A DNA stretch of 64,000 nucleotides from Bacteroidota bacterium (GTDB lineage Bacteria; Bacteroidota; Bacteroidia; Palsa-965): contig JACQAM010000020.1 in NCBI GenBank assembly GCA_016194975.1, positions 62,001 through 126,000 of the forward strand, given 5' to 3'. Under the pieces are notes generated by a model, which worked only from the letters and a program-made list of their open reading frames with translations, searched no databases and was not told the origin of the DNA. The translations under genes were made by a program, and so were the position numbers. Each line of letters starts with the position of its first letter. Position 1 is the stretch's first letter. Of this stretch, positions 52,560 through 61,446 are shown one piece after another.

Positions 52560-54371
52560 TCACTTCACACTCGCAAACTGCAACCTGCTCAGGCTCCGGT
52601 AAAGTCCATTCTCGATCTGCATCAGTTCATCATGCGTTCCTGCTTCTACCACGCGCCCTTTTTCTATCACGATAATTTTATCGGCATTACGAATGGTGGA
52701 AAGACGATGTGCGATCACGAATGAAGTTCTTCCTACCATTAATTTATCGAGCGCTTCCTGCACCACGCGCTCACTTTCCGAATCGAGCGAACTTGTTGCT
52801 TCATCAAGAATGAGAATAGAAGGATCTTTGAGCACCGCGCGCGCTATCGCAATGCGCTGGCGTTGCCCGCCCGAGAGTTGAATGCCGCGATCGCCGACCA
52901 CCGTTCCGAATTTTTCCGGAAATCCATCAATGAATTCAAGTGCATTGGCTTTTCTTGCCGCCTCCTCAATTTCACTTTGTGATGCATTTGGTTTTCCATA
53001 AGCAATATTCTCCCGAATGCTTCCGCCGAAAAGCAGAACATCCTGCGGAACGATCGCCATATTCTCGCGCAATTCAGCGAGATCGAAATCACGCGCATCT
53101 TTTCCGTCGAAAGAAATAATTCCGTTTTCCGGATCGTAGAATCGCAAAAGCAATTGTGCAATCGTAGATTTTCCTGATCCACTCGGGCCTACAATAGCGA
53201 TCGTCTGGCCGGGTTTTGCTTCGAAAGAAATTTTCTGCAGCACTTCCACATCTTTTCTCGACGGATAAGAAAACCGAACACTGTTGAATTCCACTTTTCC
53301 ATCGAGGCGTTTTGCCTGTCCTGTTCGCTGATTTATTTTTTCCGGCTCTTCTTCCACAATGTCAAGCACACGTTCCGTTGCGCCCACCGCTTTCTGAACT
53401 TGTGAATATTGTTCTGCAATTCCACCAATAGAAGCGCCTATGAAAACCGCGAAAATGAGAATGGTGGTCAATTGCCCCGGTGTAATTTCTCCGGCGTGCT
53501 GGAACTGCAGCGCTTTCCACACGAGAAAAACTATCGATCCGAAAATGCAGAAGATGATGAAAGAAATAAATCCGGCCCTGAAAATTCCCGCTCTTATGTT
53601 GATGTCGCGTATCGCTTCTGTACTTTTTCCGTAACGCGCTATCTCGTAAAATTCATTCACATACGATTTCACACTCGCGATCGCCATCATCGTTTCATCA
53701 AGAATCGTTGTGCTCACCGCCACCTGGTCCTGCGCACGACGCGAAAATTTCCGGACCTGTCTTCCGAAAAAAACAGCAACCACGGCTATCAGTGCGAGTG
53801 TTCCCACCATCCACATCGCGAGTTTAGGAGAGATCACGATCAGCGAAATTGTTCCGCCGATGATGATGATGAACTGCCGTAGAAATTCTGCGAGCACAAA
53901 CGTGAACGTATCACCGATCTGCGCAATGTCCCCTGTAGTTCTGCTCACTAATTCTCCAACGCGTTTCTGCGAGAAAAAAGCCATGGGCATTCGCACGAGA
54001 TGACTGTAAATTGTTTTGCGGAGATTAGCGAGCATGTGTTCTGTTACATTGGTGAACAACATGACCCGCATGAAAGAGAAAAATGCCTGACATATAAAAA
54101 GAAGAAGAAGATAATATCCGTTGCGGTTGATCGCTTCGATGGAAATGGTACTCGCCTGCACAAGATTTCCGGTCAGTCGCGGAAAAATAAGCGCTACCGA
54201 ACTCGTGAGTGCGAGGAACAACATTCCCAATGCGAATTTCCAGCGGTGTCCGGTCATATAACCGAACAATCTGAAAAACCGCCTAAGTGTTTTACCCGAG
54301 ATCTTTACTTTGGGTAACTCGTCCTTTGATCCGTTTTGTGAGCGGAATCGCCCGCCTCCGGGTCCTGCCAT
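52560..54371 (-). CDS. MsbA-type ABC exporter (fused permease and ATPase)
   Basis: A 603-residue half-transporter. An N-terminal six-helix permease (RFFRLFGYMTGHRWKFALGM on, with FSQKRVGELVSRTTGDIAQI as its coupling segment) is followed by the ATPase: Walker A VGPSGSGKST, Q-loop IVPQDVLLFGGSIRENIAYG, signature LSGGQRQRIAIARAV, Walker B ILILDEATSSLDSESE and H-loop VIAHRLSTI. It works as a dimer in the inner membrane. Homologues flip lipid A core (MsbA) or export other lipids and drugs; substrate not determinable here. A TACTTTTG element lies 17 bases upstream of the ATG, in the divergent gap with rpmH. Confidence 0.95.
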   Translation of the reverse strand: MAGPGGGRFRSQNGSKDELPKVKISGKTLRRFFRLFGYMTGHRWKFALGMLFLALTSSVALIFPRLTGNLVQASTISIEAINRNGYYLLLLFICQAFFSFMRVMLFTNVTEHMLANLRKTIYSHLVRMPMAFFSQKRVGELVSRTTGDIAQIGDTFTFVLAEFLRQFIIIIGGTISLIVISPKLAMWMVGTLALIAVVAVFFGRQVRKFSRRAQDQVAVSTTILDETMMAIASVKSYVNEFYEIARYGKSTEAIRDINIRAGIFRAGFISFIIFCIFGSIVFLVWKALQFQHAGEITPGQLTTILIFAVFIGASIGGIAEQYSQVQKAVGATERVLDIVEEEPEKINQRTGQAKRLDGKVEFNSVRFSYPSRKDVEVLQKISFEAKPGQTIAIVGPSGSGKSTIAQLLLRFYDPENGIISFDGKDARDFDLAELRENMAIVPQDVLLFGGSIRENIAYGKPNASQSEIEEAARKANALEFIDGFPEKFGTVVGDRGIQLSGGQRQRIAIARAVLKDPSILILDEATSSLDSESERVVQEALDKLMVGRTSFVIAHRLSTIRNADKIIVIEKGRVVEAGTHDELMQIENGLYRSLSRLQFASVK

Positions 54372-54388
54372 GCGTTGAAATTATTGGG

Positions 54389-54396
54389 CAAAAGTA
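54389..54396 (-). promoter_or_regulatory. -7 promoter element of the ABC exporter gene
   Basis: Minus-strand TACTTTTG, a perfect TAnnTTTG match, 17 bases before the ATG at 54371. A -33 TTG is not obvious. Confidence 0.45.
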
Positions 54397-54516
54397 GTCA
54401 ATAGAAAATTGCTCCTTCCGGGGAGTCGTTCCAATGAAGGGGATTATTTTACGCCAATGAAAATAATGCCTCTTAAAGGGTTGTATTCCAATGAAAGTAT
54501 AAAATTGTGGAAGCAT

Positions 54517-54546
54517 TTGGTGTACTACCATATTCCATTATCTTTG
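54517..54546 (+). promoter_or_regulatory. Promoter of rpmH (best example in the window)
   Basis: TTG at 54517-54519 (TTTG from 54516) and TATCTTTG at 54539-54546 with exactly 19 bases between: a full match to the Bacteroidota promoter TTTG-N19-TAnnTTTG. The ATG follows 23 bases later. This calibrates the organism's promoter code for the weaker candidates. Confidence 0.75.
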
Positions 54547-54569
54547 CAGACCAATTAAAGAAAAGAACA

Positions 54570-54725
54570 ATGAAACGTACGTTCCAACCTTCGAAACGAA
54601 AACGCAAAAACAAACACGGTTTCCGTGAGCGCATGGCTTCTGCCAATGGGCGTCGCGTGGTAGCATCACGCCGTAAACGCGGCCGTAAAAAACTGACAGT
54701 GTCTTCAGAAAAAACCCACAAATAA
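54570..54725 (+). CDS. rpmH: 50S ribosomal protein L34
   Basis: A 51-residue basic protein ([40 protein letters not shown]) with the exact L34 signature. It binds 23S rRNA in the large subunit. The ATG at 54570 is set by the family; a longer in-frame upstream reading from 54507 lies in the promoter. It is preceded by a strong promoter and followed by two terminators. The common chromosomal neighbours of rpmH (rnpA, dnaA) are not here; the gene after it is carB. Confidence 0.98.
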   Translation: MKRTFQPSKRKRKNKHGFRERMASANGRRVVASRRKRGRKKLTVSSEKTHK

Positions 54726-54753
54726 TAAATGAGCGGTTTTTCAACTCATAAAG

Positions 54754-54785
54754 AAAAGGTGTCATTAAATTGGCGCCTTTTTTTT
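54754..54785 (+). terminator. First terminator after rpmH
   Basis: AAAAGGTG (54754-54761) pairs with CGCCTTTT (54774-54781, one G-U pair) around a 12-base loop, followed by a run of T to 54785. A classic intrinsic terminator. Confidence 0.7.
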
Positions 54786-54793
54786 GTCCGCAT

Positions 54794-54819
54794 ATCCTCC
54801 GTTAAGGGGGATTTTTTTT
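54794..54819 (+). terminator. Second terminator after rpmH
   Basis: ATCCTCC (54794-54800) pairs with GGGGGAT (54806-54812) around GTTAA, directly followed by seven T. Strong stem with one G-U pair. Confidence 0.75.
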
Positions 54820-54859
54820 GGAGTGTTCGCAAAATGTTGAAAGCACAATCGTGTGAAAA

Positions 54860-54890
54860 TTGTGAAGGCGATCATGCTAAAGTACTTTCG
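54860..54890 (+). promoter_or_regulatory. Promoter of carB
   Basis: TTG (54860-54862) and TACTTTCG (54883-54890, one mismatch to TAnnTTTG) with 20 bases between; the ATG follows 35 bases later. Confidence 0.5.
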
Positions 54891-54925
54891 TCCTGCAAAT
54901 TTTTAATCCTGTTTTTCCAATCGAT

Positions 54926-57742
54926 ATGCCAAAAGACAACAGCATAAAATCAGTCCTCATCATCGGCAGCGGCCCCATCATCATCGGGCAGGCCTGCGAA
55001 TTTGATTACTCCGGCTCACAGTCCTCGCGTGCGCTGCGCGAAGAAGGAATTGAGGTAACGCTCATCAACAGTAATCCGGCTACGATCATGACGGATAAAG
55101 TGACGGCCGATAATATTTATTTGTTGCCGCTCACCACGCAATCCATTGTAAAAATTCTTGAGAAACATAAGATCGATGCGGTACTTCCAACGATGGGCGG
55201 ACAAACTGCATTGAATCTCGCGCTGAAATGTGATGAGCTCGGCATCTGGAAAAAATATAAAGTACGGATGATCGGTGTTGACATCGATGCTATCAAAGTG
55301 ACGGAAGATCGTGATATGTTCCGCGCAAGAATGGAAAGTATCGGTGTTGCCATGGCGCCTTCACACATTGCAAAATCTTTTCTCGAAGGAAAAGAGATCG
55401 CACAGCAATTCGGTTTTCCATTGGTGATCCGCCCGTCTTTCACACTCGGTGGCAGCGGCGGATCTGTAGTGTATAACAAAGAAGATTTTGACAAAGCACT
55501 CAATCGCGGATTGCAGACTTCTCCCATTCACGAAGTGCTCATCGATAAAGCGGTACTCGGATGGAAAGAATTTGAATTGGAATTATTACGCGACGCCAAT
55601 GATAATGTGTGCATCATCTGTTCCATCGAAAATTTCGATCCCATGGGCGTGCATACAGGCGACTCGATCACGGTTGCGCCTGCGATGACTCTTTCTGATA
55701 CTACTTTTCAGCGCATGCGTTCGATGGCAATAAAAATGATGCGTTCCATTGGAAATTTCGCAGGCGGATGCAACGTTCAGTTCGCGGTGAGTCCCGATGA
55801 AAAAGAAGAAATTATTGCGGTCGAAATTAATCCGCGCGTGTCACGCTCCTCTGCGCTCGCGTCGAAAGCAACCGGATATCCTATTGCTAAAATTGCTTCG
55901 AAACTTGCCATCGGTTACCATCTCGATGAACTGGTGAACCAGATCACGCAAAGTACCTCTGCTTATTTTGAACCGACACTTGATTATGTGATCGTGAAAA
56001 TTCCGCGCTGGAATTTCGACAAATTCAAAGGAGCGAATCGCGAACTTGGTTTCCAGATGAAATCAGTGGGAGAAGTGATGGCGATCGGAAGATCTTTCCA
56101 GGAAGCATTGCAGAAAGCAGCACAATCGTTGGAAATAAAAAGAAATGGTTTGGGCGCCGACGGAAAAGAAATTACCAATCAGCAGGAATTGCTCAATGCG
56201 CTCGAACGTCCGTCATGGAATCGTTTGTTCATGATCTATGATGCGCTTCGCCTGGGAATTTCGGTGAAGACCATTCACAAACTCACGAAGATCGATCCGT
56301 GGTTTTTAAACCAGATCGAAGAAATGGTGGCGATGGAACGTGAAATTGAAAAATATAATATCGGTGATATTCCGAAAGACCTGATGTGGGAAGCGAAACA
56401 GAAAGGTTATGCCGACCGACAGATCGCGCATTTGCTGAAATGTCTCGAGAGCGAAGTGTTTAAAAAACGCCGCGATGAATTCGGAATGAAAAGAGTTTAC
56501 AAATTGGTGGATACCTGTGCGGCGGAATTCGAAGCGAGAACTCCGTATTACTATTCCACTTTCGAAACGGAAAATGAATCGGTGCGTTCCGATAAGAAAA
56601 AAGTGGTAGTGCTCGGTTCAGGGCCGAATCGCATCGGGCAGGGAATTGAATTCGATTATTCCTGTGTGCACGGCGTGCTTGCAGCGAAAGAATTGGGTTA
56701 CGAAACGATCATGATCAATTGCAATCCCGAAACAGTTTCTACCGATTTCAATGTTGCTGACAAACTTTATTTCGAACCGGTTTTCTGGGAACATATTTAC
56801 GAGATCATTTTGCATGAGCAACCGGAAGGAGTGATCGTACAACTCGGCGGACAAACTGCACTGAAGCTCGCTGAGAAATTAGACCGTTACGGAATAAAAA
56901 TTATTGGCACCGATTTCAAATCGCTTGATCTTGCAGAAGACCGCGGAAGTTTTTCCACACTTTTAAAAGACAACAATATTCCTTATCCGAAATTCGGTGT
57001 GATCGAAGATGCAGACCAGGCGATCGATCTTGCGCGTCAACTCGGATTTCCATTGCTGGTTCGTCCTTCGTATGTACTCGGCGGACAAAGCATGAAGATC
57101 GTGATCAATGAACAGGAGTTGGAGCAACATGTTGTGAAATTGCTAAATGATATTCCGGGAAATAAAGTTCTGCTCGATCATTTCCTGGAAAATGCAATTG
57201 AAGCGGAAGCTGATGCGATCTGCGATGGAAAAGAGGTTTACATCATTGGTATCATGGAACACATAGAACCGGCCGGAATTCACTCCGGCGATTCTTACGC
57301 AGTTCTTCCTCCGTTCGATCTTTCTGAAAGTGTGATGAAACAGATCGAAGAGCACACCAGAAAAATTGCACTCGCGCTGAATACTGTTGGATTGCTCAAC
57401 ATTCAGTTTGCGATCAAAAATGATATTGTGTACATCATCGAAGCGAATCCACGCGCATCGCGTACGGTTCCTTTCATTGCAAAAGCGTACGACGAACCTT
57501 ACGTAAATTATGCAGCGAAGATCATGCTCGGGGCGAAGGTGAAAGATTTCAAATACAATCCGAAGAAGAAAGGATACGCAATAAAAATTCCGGTTTTCTC
57601 CTATGAAAAATTCCCGGATGTGCAGAAAGAACTTGGCCCTGAAATGAAATCAACAGGAGAGTCAATCTATTTTATCGAAGATTTGCACGATGAATATTTT
57701 CACCAGATATATTCGGAGCGGAATTTGTATTTGAGTAAATAG
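54926..57742 (+). CDS. carB: Carbamoyl-phosphate synthase large subunit, form lacking the allosteric domain
   Basis: CarB makes carbamoyl phosphate from ammonia, bicarbonate and two ATP for arginine and pyrimidine synthesis. The 938-residue protein has both ATP-grasp halves: the first starts KSVLIIGSGPIIIGQACEFD and contains FPLVIRPSFTLGGSGGSVVY; the second starts KKVVVLGSGPNRIGQGIEFD and contains FPLLVRPSYVLGGQSM. The C-terminus (GPEMKSTGESIYFIEDLHDE ... LYLSK) stops about where the Escherichia coli protein (1073 residues) begins its regulatory MGS-type domain, so ornithine/UMP control at that site cannot operate. No carA is nearby. ATG at 54926, with its own promoter. Confidence 0.96.
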   Translation: MPKDNSIKSVLIIGSGPIIIGQACEFDYSGSQSSRALREEGIEVTLINSNPATIMTDKVTADNIYLLPLTTQSIVKILEKHKIDAVLPTMGGQTALNLALKCDELGIWKKYKVRMIGVDIDAIKVTEDRDMFRARMESIGVAMAPSHIAKSFLEGKEIAQQFGFPLVIRPSFTLGGSGGSVVYNKEDFDKALNRGLQTSPIHEVLIDKAVLGWKEFELELLRDANDNVCIICSIENFDPMGVHTGDSITVAPAMTLSDTTFQRMRSMAIKMMRSIGNFAGGCNVQFAVSPDEKEEIIAVEINPRVSRSSALASKATGYPIAKIASKLAIGYHLDELVNQITQSTSAYFEPTLDYVIVKIPRWNFDKFKGANRELGFQMKSVGEVMAIGRSFQEALQKAAQSLEIKRNGLGADGKEITNQQELLNALERPSWNRLFMIYDALRLGISVKTIHKLTKIDPWFLNQIEEMVAMEREIEKYNIGDIPKDLMWEAKQKGYADRQIAHLLKCLESEVFKKRRDEFGMKRVYKLVDTCAAEFEARTPYYYSTFETENESVRSDKKKVVVLGSGPNRIGQGIEFDYSCVHGVLAAKELGYETIMINCNPETVSTDFNVADKLYFEPVFWEHIYEIILHEQPEGVIVQLGGQTALKLAEKLDRYGIKIIGTDFKSLDLAEDRGSFSTLLKDNNIPYPKFGVIEDADQAIDLARQLGFPLLVRPSYVLGGQSMKIVINEQELEQHVVKLLNDIPGNKVLLDHFLENAIEAEADAICDGKEVYIIGIMEHIEPAGIHSGDSYAVLPPFDLSESVMKQIEEHTRKIALALNTVGLLNIQFAIKNDIVYIIEANPRASRTVPFIAKAYDEPYVNYAAKIMLGAKVKDFKYNPKKKGYAIKIPVFSYEKFPDVQKELGPEMKSTGESIYFIEDLHDEYFHQIYSERNLYLSK

Positions 57743-57813
57743 ATTTTTTTTAAATCGAAAGAATTGTTTCGCACCCGTTTCGGAAATTTACGGCAAGGAA
57801 CTACTTTAGCAGG

Positions 57814-59541
57814 ATGAAAACAATTCTCAGTACTCTCCTTGTTTTTTTCTGTGGAGCAGCAAGCGCTCAACTCACAAAATATTATTCTTCTACGGCAACG
57901 TACGATCAGGTCATTGCGCGTTACAAAACGTTCGATCTGAAAAGTAATATGTGTTTGCTGAAGGAGGCGGGAACAACTGACATAGGGAAACCATTGCATC
58001 TTTTTATCATTTCAAAAGATCAGACGTTCGATCCTGTTGTTGCAAAACAAAAAAAGAAAGCGGTGCTGATGATCAACAATGGAATTCATCCCGGTGAACC
58101 CGATGGAATTGATGCTTCAATGGAACTCACTGATTATTTCATTCAACATCCCGATAGTCTGCCTTCCAATATTATTTTACTCATCATCCCTGTTTACAAC
58201 GTGGATGGTTGCCTGGATCGCGGGAGTACGTCGCGCGCGAACCAGAACGGCCCCGATGAATATGGATTTCGCGGCAATGCAAAGAATCTCGATCTCAACC
58301 GCGATTTCATTAAGTGCGATGCAGAGAATACCAGATCGCTCGAAAAAATATTTCAGCAATGGAAGCCCGATGTTTTTGTGGACACACACGTTTCCGACGG
58401 CGCCGATTATCAATACACAATGACGCTGATCGCCACGTCGGCAAAACTTCATCCTGCGATTGGTTCCTATATGGAAAATGATATGACCCCATTTCTTTAC
58501 GCGCAGATGCACGCGCTGAAAAATGACATGTGTCCGTATGTGAATGAAGTCGGAAATTTTCCGGATGAAAAAGGAATTTCTGCTTTCCTGGAAACGCCGC
58601 GTTTTTCTACAGGTTACACCGGGCTTTTCAATTGTATCGGTTACGTAACCGAAACACACATGCTCAAAAATTATAATTCGCGTGTCATTGCTACTTACGA
58701 TCTCCTTAAAATATTTGTGAAGAAAGTTTCTGTTGATGCGCAAAAGATAATTGCCGCTCATCAGAAGGCCGATCTTGAAACTTCGAAACAAAAAAGTTTC
58801 GGCCTTAATCTTGTTCTCGACACAAACACATTTTCCGACCTTGAATTTCATGGATTTGAAGCGAAGATGCGTCTGTCGGATTTTTCAAACGGACAAGTGA
58901 TGTATTATGATGAGCAGTCTCCGTTCGCGAAAAATATTAAGTATTACAAATCGTTTTCTCCTTTAGTGATGATCGACGTTCCGGTTTACTATGTAATTCC
59001 GCAGGCATGGAAAGAGGTCATTGATCGTTTGAAATGGAATGGAGTGAAAATGAAAAAGCTGAAAAAAGATACGACGATCACGGTGAATTGTTATTACATC
59101 GGCGATATGAAGACTGGAAAGAATCCGTATGAATCACATTATCTTCATTCGGGTGTGCAGATCGCGCTCGATACGCAGCAGGTAAAATATTACAAAGGAG
59201 ATTATGTGATACGAGCGGATCAGAATTCAAACGCATATCTTGTAACTGTACTTGAACCGCAATGCGACGACAGTTATTTCTGCTGGAATTTTTTCGATGG
59301 AATTCTCCAGCAGAAAGAATGGTTCAGCGATTATGTGTGGGAAGAAAAAGCAGATTCACTTTTGAAAACAGACCCGGTTCTTAAAAAGAAGTTTGATGAT
59401 AAAATGAAGGATCCGTCATTTGCCGGCGAACACTGGGCGCAACTCAATTTAATTTACCAGAATTCGCCCTACAAAGAAAAAACACACGATCGGTATCCTG
59501 TGACAAGAATCAATTCTGAAATGAAGCTACCGGTAGAATAA
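57814..59541 (+). CDS. M14-type zinc carboxypeptidase-like secreted protein
   Basis: A 575-residue protein with a signal peptide (FFCGAASAQ). Zinc ligands fit H92 and E95 in INNGIHPGEPDGID and H192 in VFVDTHVSDG; the catalytic Glu is probably in VTETHMLKNYNSR near 281. It lacks the short transthyretin-like ends of eukaryotic forms and carries a long C-terminal part (residues about 300-575, with SDYVWEEKADSLLKTDPVLK) of unknown role. Bacteroidota members are periplasmic or secreted and process peptides or peptidoglycan. ATG at 57814. A TACTTTAG box ends four bases before it. Confidence 0.88.
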   Translation: MKTILSTLLVFFCGAASAQLTKYYSSTATYDQVIARYKTFDLKSNMCLLKEAGTTDIGKPLHLFIISKDQTFDPVVAKQKKKAVLMINNGIHPGEPDGIDASMELTDYFIQHPDSLPSNIILLIIPVYNVDGCLDRGSTSRANQNGPDEYGFRGNAKNLDLNRDFIKCDAENTRSLEKIFQQWKPDVFVDTHVSDGADYQYTMTLIATSAKLHPAIGSYMENDMTPFLYAQMHALKNDMCPYVNEVGNFPDEKGISAFLETPRFSTGYTGLFNCIGYVTETHMLKNYNSRVIATYDLLKIFVKKVSVDAQKIIAAHQKADLETSKQKSFGLNLVLDTNTFSDLEFHGFEAKMRLSDFSNGQVMYYDEQSPFAKNIKYYKSFSPLVMIDVPVYYVIPQAWKEVIDRLKWNGVKMKKLKKDTTITVNCYYIGDMKTGKNPYESHYLHSGVQIALDTQQVKYYKGDYVIRADQNSNAYLVTVLEPQCDDSYFCWNFFDGILQQKEWFSDYVWEEKADSLLKTDPVLKKKFDDKMKDPSFAGEHWAQLNLIYQNSPYKEKTHDRYPVTRINSEMKLPVE

Positions 59542-59645
59542 TACGGAATGGAAGAATGCGAGTATAGAAGAAGGAAGAACCTAAAAAAGTTCATTTAATA
59601 TTCTTCCATTTTCAATTTCTTCAGTTCTTTTTTACCATTTGAAAA

Positions 59646-60086
59646 ATGAAAAGATTCAACCTCCGTGCCTACGCACTCATTATTCATAAAAAAAAAATTC
59701 TCTTGACCGATGAGATCCGTTTCGGAAAAAAGATGACCAAATTTCCCGGCGGAGGTTTGGAGTGGGGGGAAGGATTGATGGATGCGGTGCGAAGAGAATG
59801 TCGTGAAGAATTGCAGCAGGAACCACTTTCAGCCGAACATTTTTATACAACAGATTTTTTTATCGCCTCAGCATTTCATTCCGATGATCAGCTCATCAGC
59901 GTTTATTACAAAGTGAAACTGCCGCATCCTGAAAAAATAAAAGTGGCCAAAAAAGTTTTTGATTTTGAAAAGGAAGAAGAAGGTGCGCAGCTATTCCGCT
60001 GGATAGAAATGAAAAATATTTCGCCGGAGAATTTTACTTTTCCAATAGATAAATTAGTAGCAGAAAAATTGTTGGCTCCAAAATAA
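59646..60086 (+). CDS. Nudix hydrolase
   Basis: A 146-residue Nudix protein hydrolysing a nucleoside diphosphate linked to another moiety. The Nudix box is GGLEWGEGLMDAVRRECREE and then L, a full GX5EX7REUXEE pattern with the final G replaced by Q. The N-terminus (FNLRAYALIIHKKKILLTDE) and FPIDKLVAEKLLAPK end are typical. Exact substrate unknown. ATG at 59646; a hairpin lies just after the stop, before a convergent gene. Confidence 0.93.
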   Translation: MKRFNLRAYALIIHKKKILLTDEIRFGKKMTKFPGGGLEWGEGLMDAVRRECREELQQEPLSAEHFYTTDFFIASAFHSDDQLISVYYKVKLPHPEKIKVAKKVFDFEKEEEGAQLFRWIEMKNISPENFTFPIDKLVAEKLLAPK

Positions 60087-60108
60087 ATGATAACGAGCAA
60101 TGTGTTGT

Positions 60109-60133
60109 GGGTTTTGAGTTTTTCTCATAACCC
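60109..60133. terminator. Hairpin between convergent genes
   Basis: GGGTTTTGAG (60109-60118) and CTCATAACCC (60124-60133) pair at nine of ten positions around TTTTT. It lies between the Nudix stop and the stop of the DUF5777-type gene and could terminate both. No U-run follows the stem. Confidence 0.55.
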
Positions 60134-60138
60134 AAAAC

Positions 60139-61062
60139 CTACCAGCCGTTTCCTCCGCTGTGACCCAACTGGAACACACGCGAAATATTGAAGCCGAGGC
60201 GGATTCCCATTTTAAACCAGTTGCTCGAAGTGTAAGGAATATACTGGACTTCGTTCATGCCGAACTGATTGGTAAAATGCATTTGAAAAACGTGCCCGCC
60301 GGTTTCAAGGTCAATGCCGATGCCGAGCGGATCATAGTACTGATCGAATAAATCACTGTAGCGATTCAAACGTTTTGCATATTCGAAAGTGATCGCCATG
60401 TGCTTGGTGACTTTGTATCTTCCTGAAATTCCAACGGCGAACATGTCATTCAGGTCATTAAAATTATCGACAATATTATAATGGATCCAGAATCCATGAA
60501 TCTCCAGAGAAAAACGCGTGGAGAATTTTCTTCCGAGTGTGATCACGCTCGAATAAGAAATGCGGTCCACCCAGTATTTATATTTATCCACGCCGGTTGC
60601 ATCCTTGTTCGGATCTTTGAGAAAAGTATAATTGAATCCCGACATCCACGTGAGTGTAACCGGCATTTTATTATCGGTTGTTTGTTTCAGGATCTTCACT
60701 TTCACTGAAGCATCGGCAAGTTTGTCAATAGAAGTACGGCCAATTCCCACGCTGAGCCAATCGCGTATTCCGTAATCGAGCGCGAGACGAATGCACGCGC
60801 CCCCGTCGAGGCCGAACGCGTTGTATGCGCCTGAGTTGAATTCACCAAAGCGATGCTGGATCCGGAAATCAAGTGCATTTCTTCCCACCGTTTCCACTGA
60901 AGGAAAATTTATGACGCGTGTTCCTTTGAAGGTAGAATGAACATATTCTTTCGTTGGCTTATTCAGCGCATCAAGACTATCAGCCAGTCGCTGCAGGTCA
61001 TCTACCTGCGCAAAAATTCTGGTGAAAGAAATCGCAAAAATAAAAAGCAGGAATTTTTTCAT
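60139..61062 (-). CDS. DUF5777-type outer-membrane beta-barrel protein
   Basis: A 307-residue protein with a signal peptide (AISFTRIFAQ) and barrel-like strands (ALDFRIQHRFGEFNSGAYNA, CIRLALDYGIRDWLSVGIGR, ISYSSVITLGRKFSTRFSLE, MFAVGISGRYKVTKHMAITF, NWFKMGIRLGFNISRVFQLG). The motif spread fits the DUF5777 group often found beside small cytochromes. I chose ATG 61062 (MKKFLLFIF); residues encoded upstream from 61095 overlap the preceding gene. It follows the haem lipoprotein genes by seven bases. Transport or anchoring role is inferred only from context. Confidence 0.78.
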   Translation of the reverse strand: MKKFLLFIFAISFTRIFAQVDDLQRLADSLDALNKPTKEYVHSTFKGTRVINFPSVETVGRNALDFRIQHRFGEFNSGAYNAFGLDGGACIRLALDYGIRDWLSVGIGRTSIDKLADASVKVKILKQTTDNKMPVTLTWMSGFNYTFLKDPNKDATGVDKYKYWVDRISYSSVITLGRKFSTRFSLEIHGFWIHYNIVDNFNDLNDMFAVGISGRYKVTKHMAITFEYAKRLNRYSDLFDQYYDPLGIGIDLETGGHVFQMHFTNQFGMNEVQYIPYTSSNWFKMGIRLGFNISRVFQLGHSGGNGW

Positions 61063-61069
61063 AGCATGT

Positions 61070-61444
61070 TTAATTGTTAGGTGCGCCGTCAGCAATCCAG
61101 TGGTTGAACATATTCATCCTGCAGGAATCCAAAGTAAAACTGGGAGGCATGGGATTGAAAGCATGCAGACGATTCACACATCCGTTCAAATTTCCATTCT
61201 GCACCTGCACATTAAGATCGGTATAGTTATCGAGCCGGTAATTGCTGGAAGGTTGCGATCCGGAATGACAACTGAAACAATAATTCTGCATCAGAGGAGC
61301 AATGTTCCGCGAATAGGAAGGATGTGAAGTAGTATCGCACGGAGTGAAAATACTTCCTGCAGGATAGATGTCATCTTTTTTATCATAATAACATCCTGCA
61401 ATGAAAAGTGCAGCGATCAAAGAAATGGCAAAATATTTTTTCAT
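61070..61444 (-). CDS. Small cytochrome c-like lipoprotein (CXXCH)
   Basis: A 124-residue lipoprotein. Lipobox FIAGC gives Cys18. The haem motif is CFSCH (residues 56-60), with YSRNIAPLMQNY ahead and a possible Met ligand in NPMPPS; the end HWIADGAPNN matches the gene upstream. It is a periplasmic single-haem protein of the cytochrome c type, presumably carrying electrons at the outer membrane. It starts two bases after the upstream gene ends and lies seven bases before the barrel gene; the three genes form one operon. Confidence 0.87.
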   Translation of the reverse strand: MKKYFAISLIAALFIAGCYYDKKDDIYPAGSIFTPCDTTSHPSYSRNIAPLMQNYCFSCHSGSQPSSNYRLDNYTDLNVQVQNGNLNGCVNRLHAFNPMPPSFTLDSCRMNMFNHWIADGAPNN

Positions 61445-61446
61445 GC

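Noticed and set aside
54431-54495. Three copies of CCAATGAA between the ABC exporter and rpmH
   Set aside because: Spacing is uneven (23 and 34 bases) and the word is short; probably chance in AT-rich DNA.
54729-54947. Rightward frame between rpmH and carB
   Set aside because: It covers two terminators and the carB promoter and overlaps the carB start.
58177-58851. Leftward frame of about 220 codons opposite the M14 gene
   Set aside because: Antisense to a well-conserved enzyme; the sequence is Cys- and Arg-rich with no family signature.
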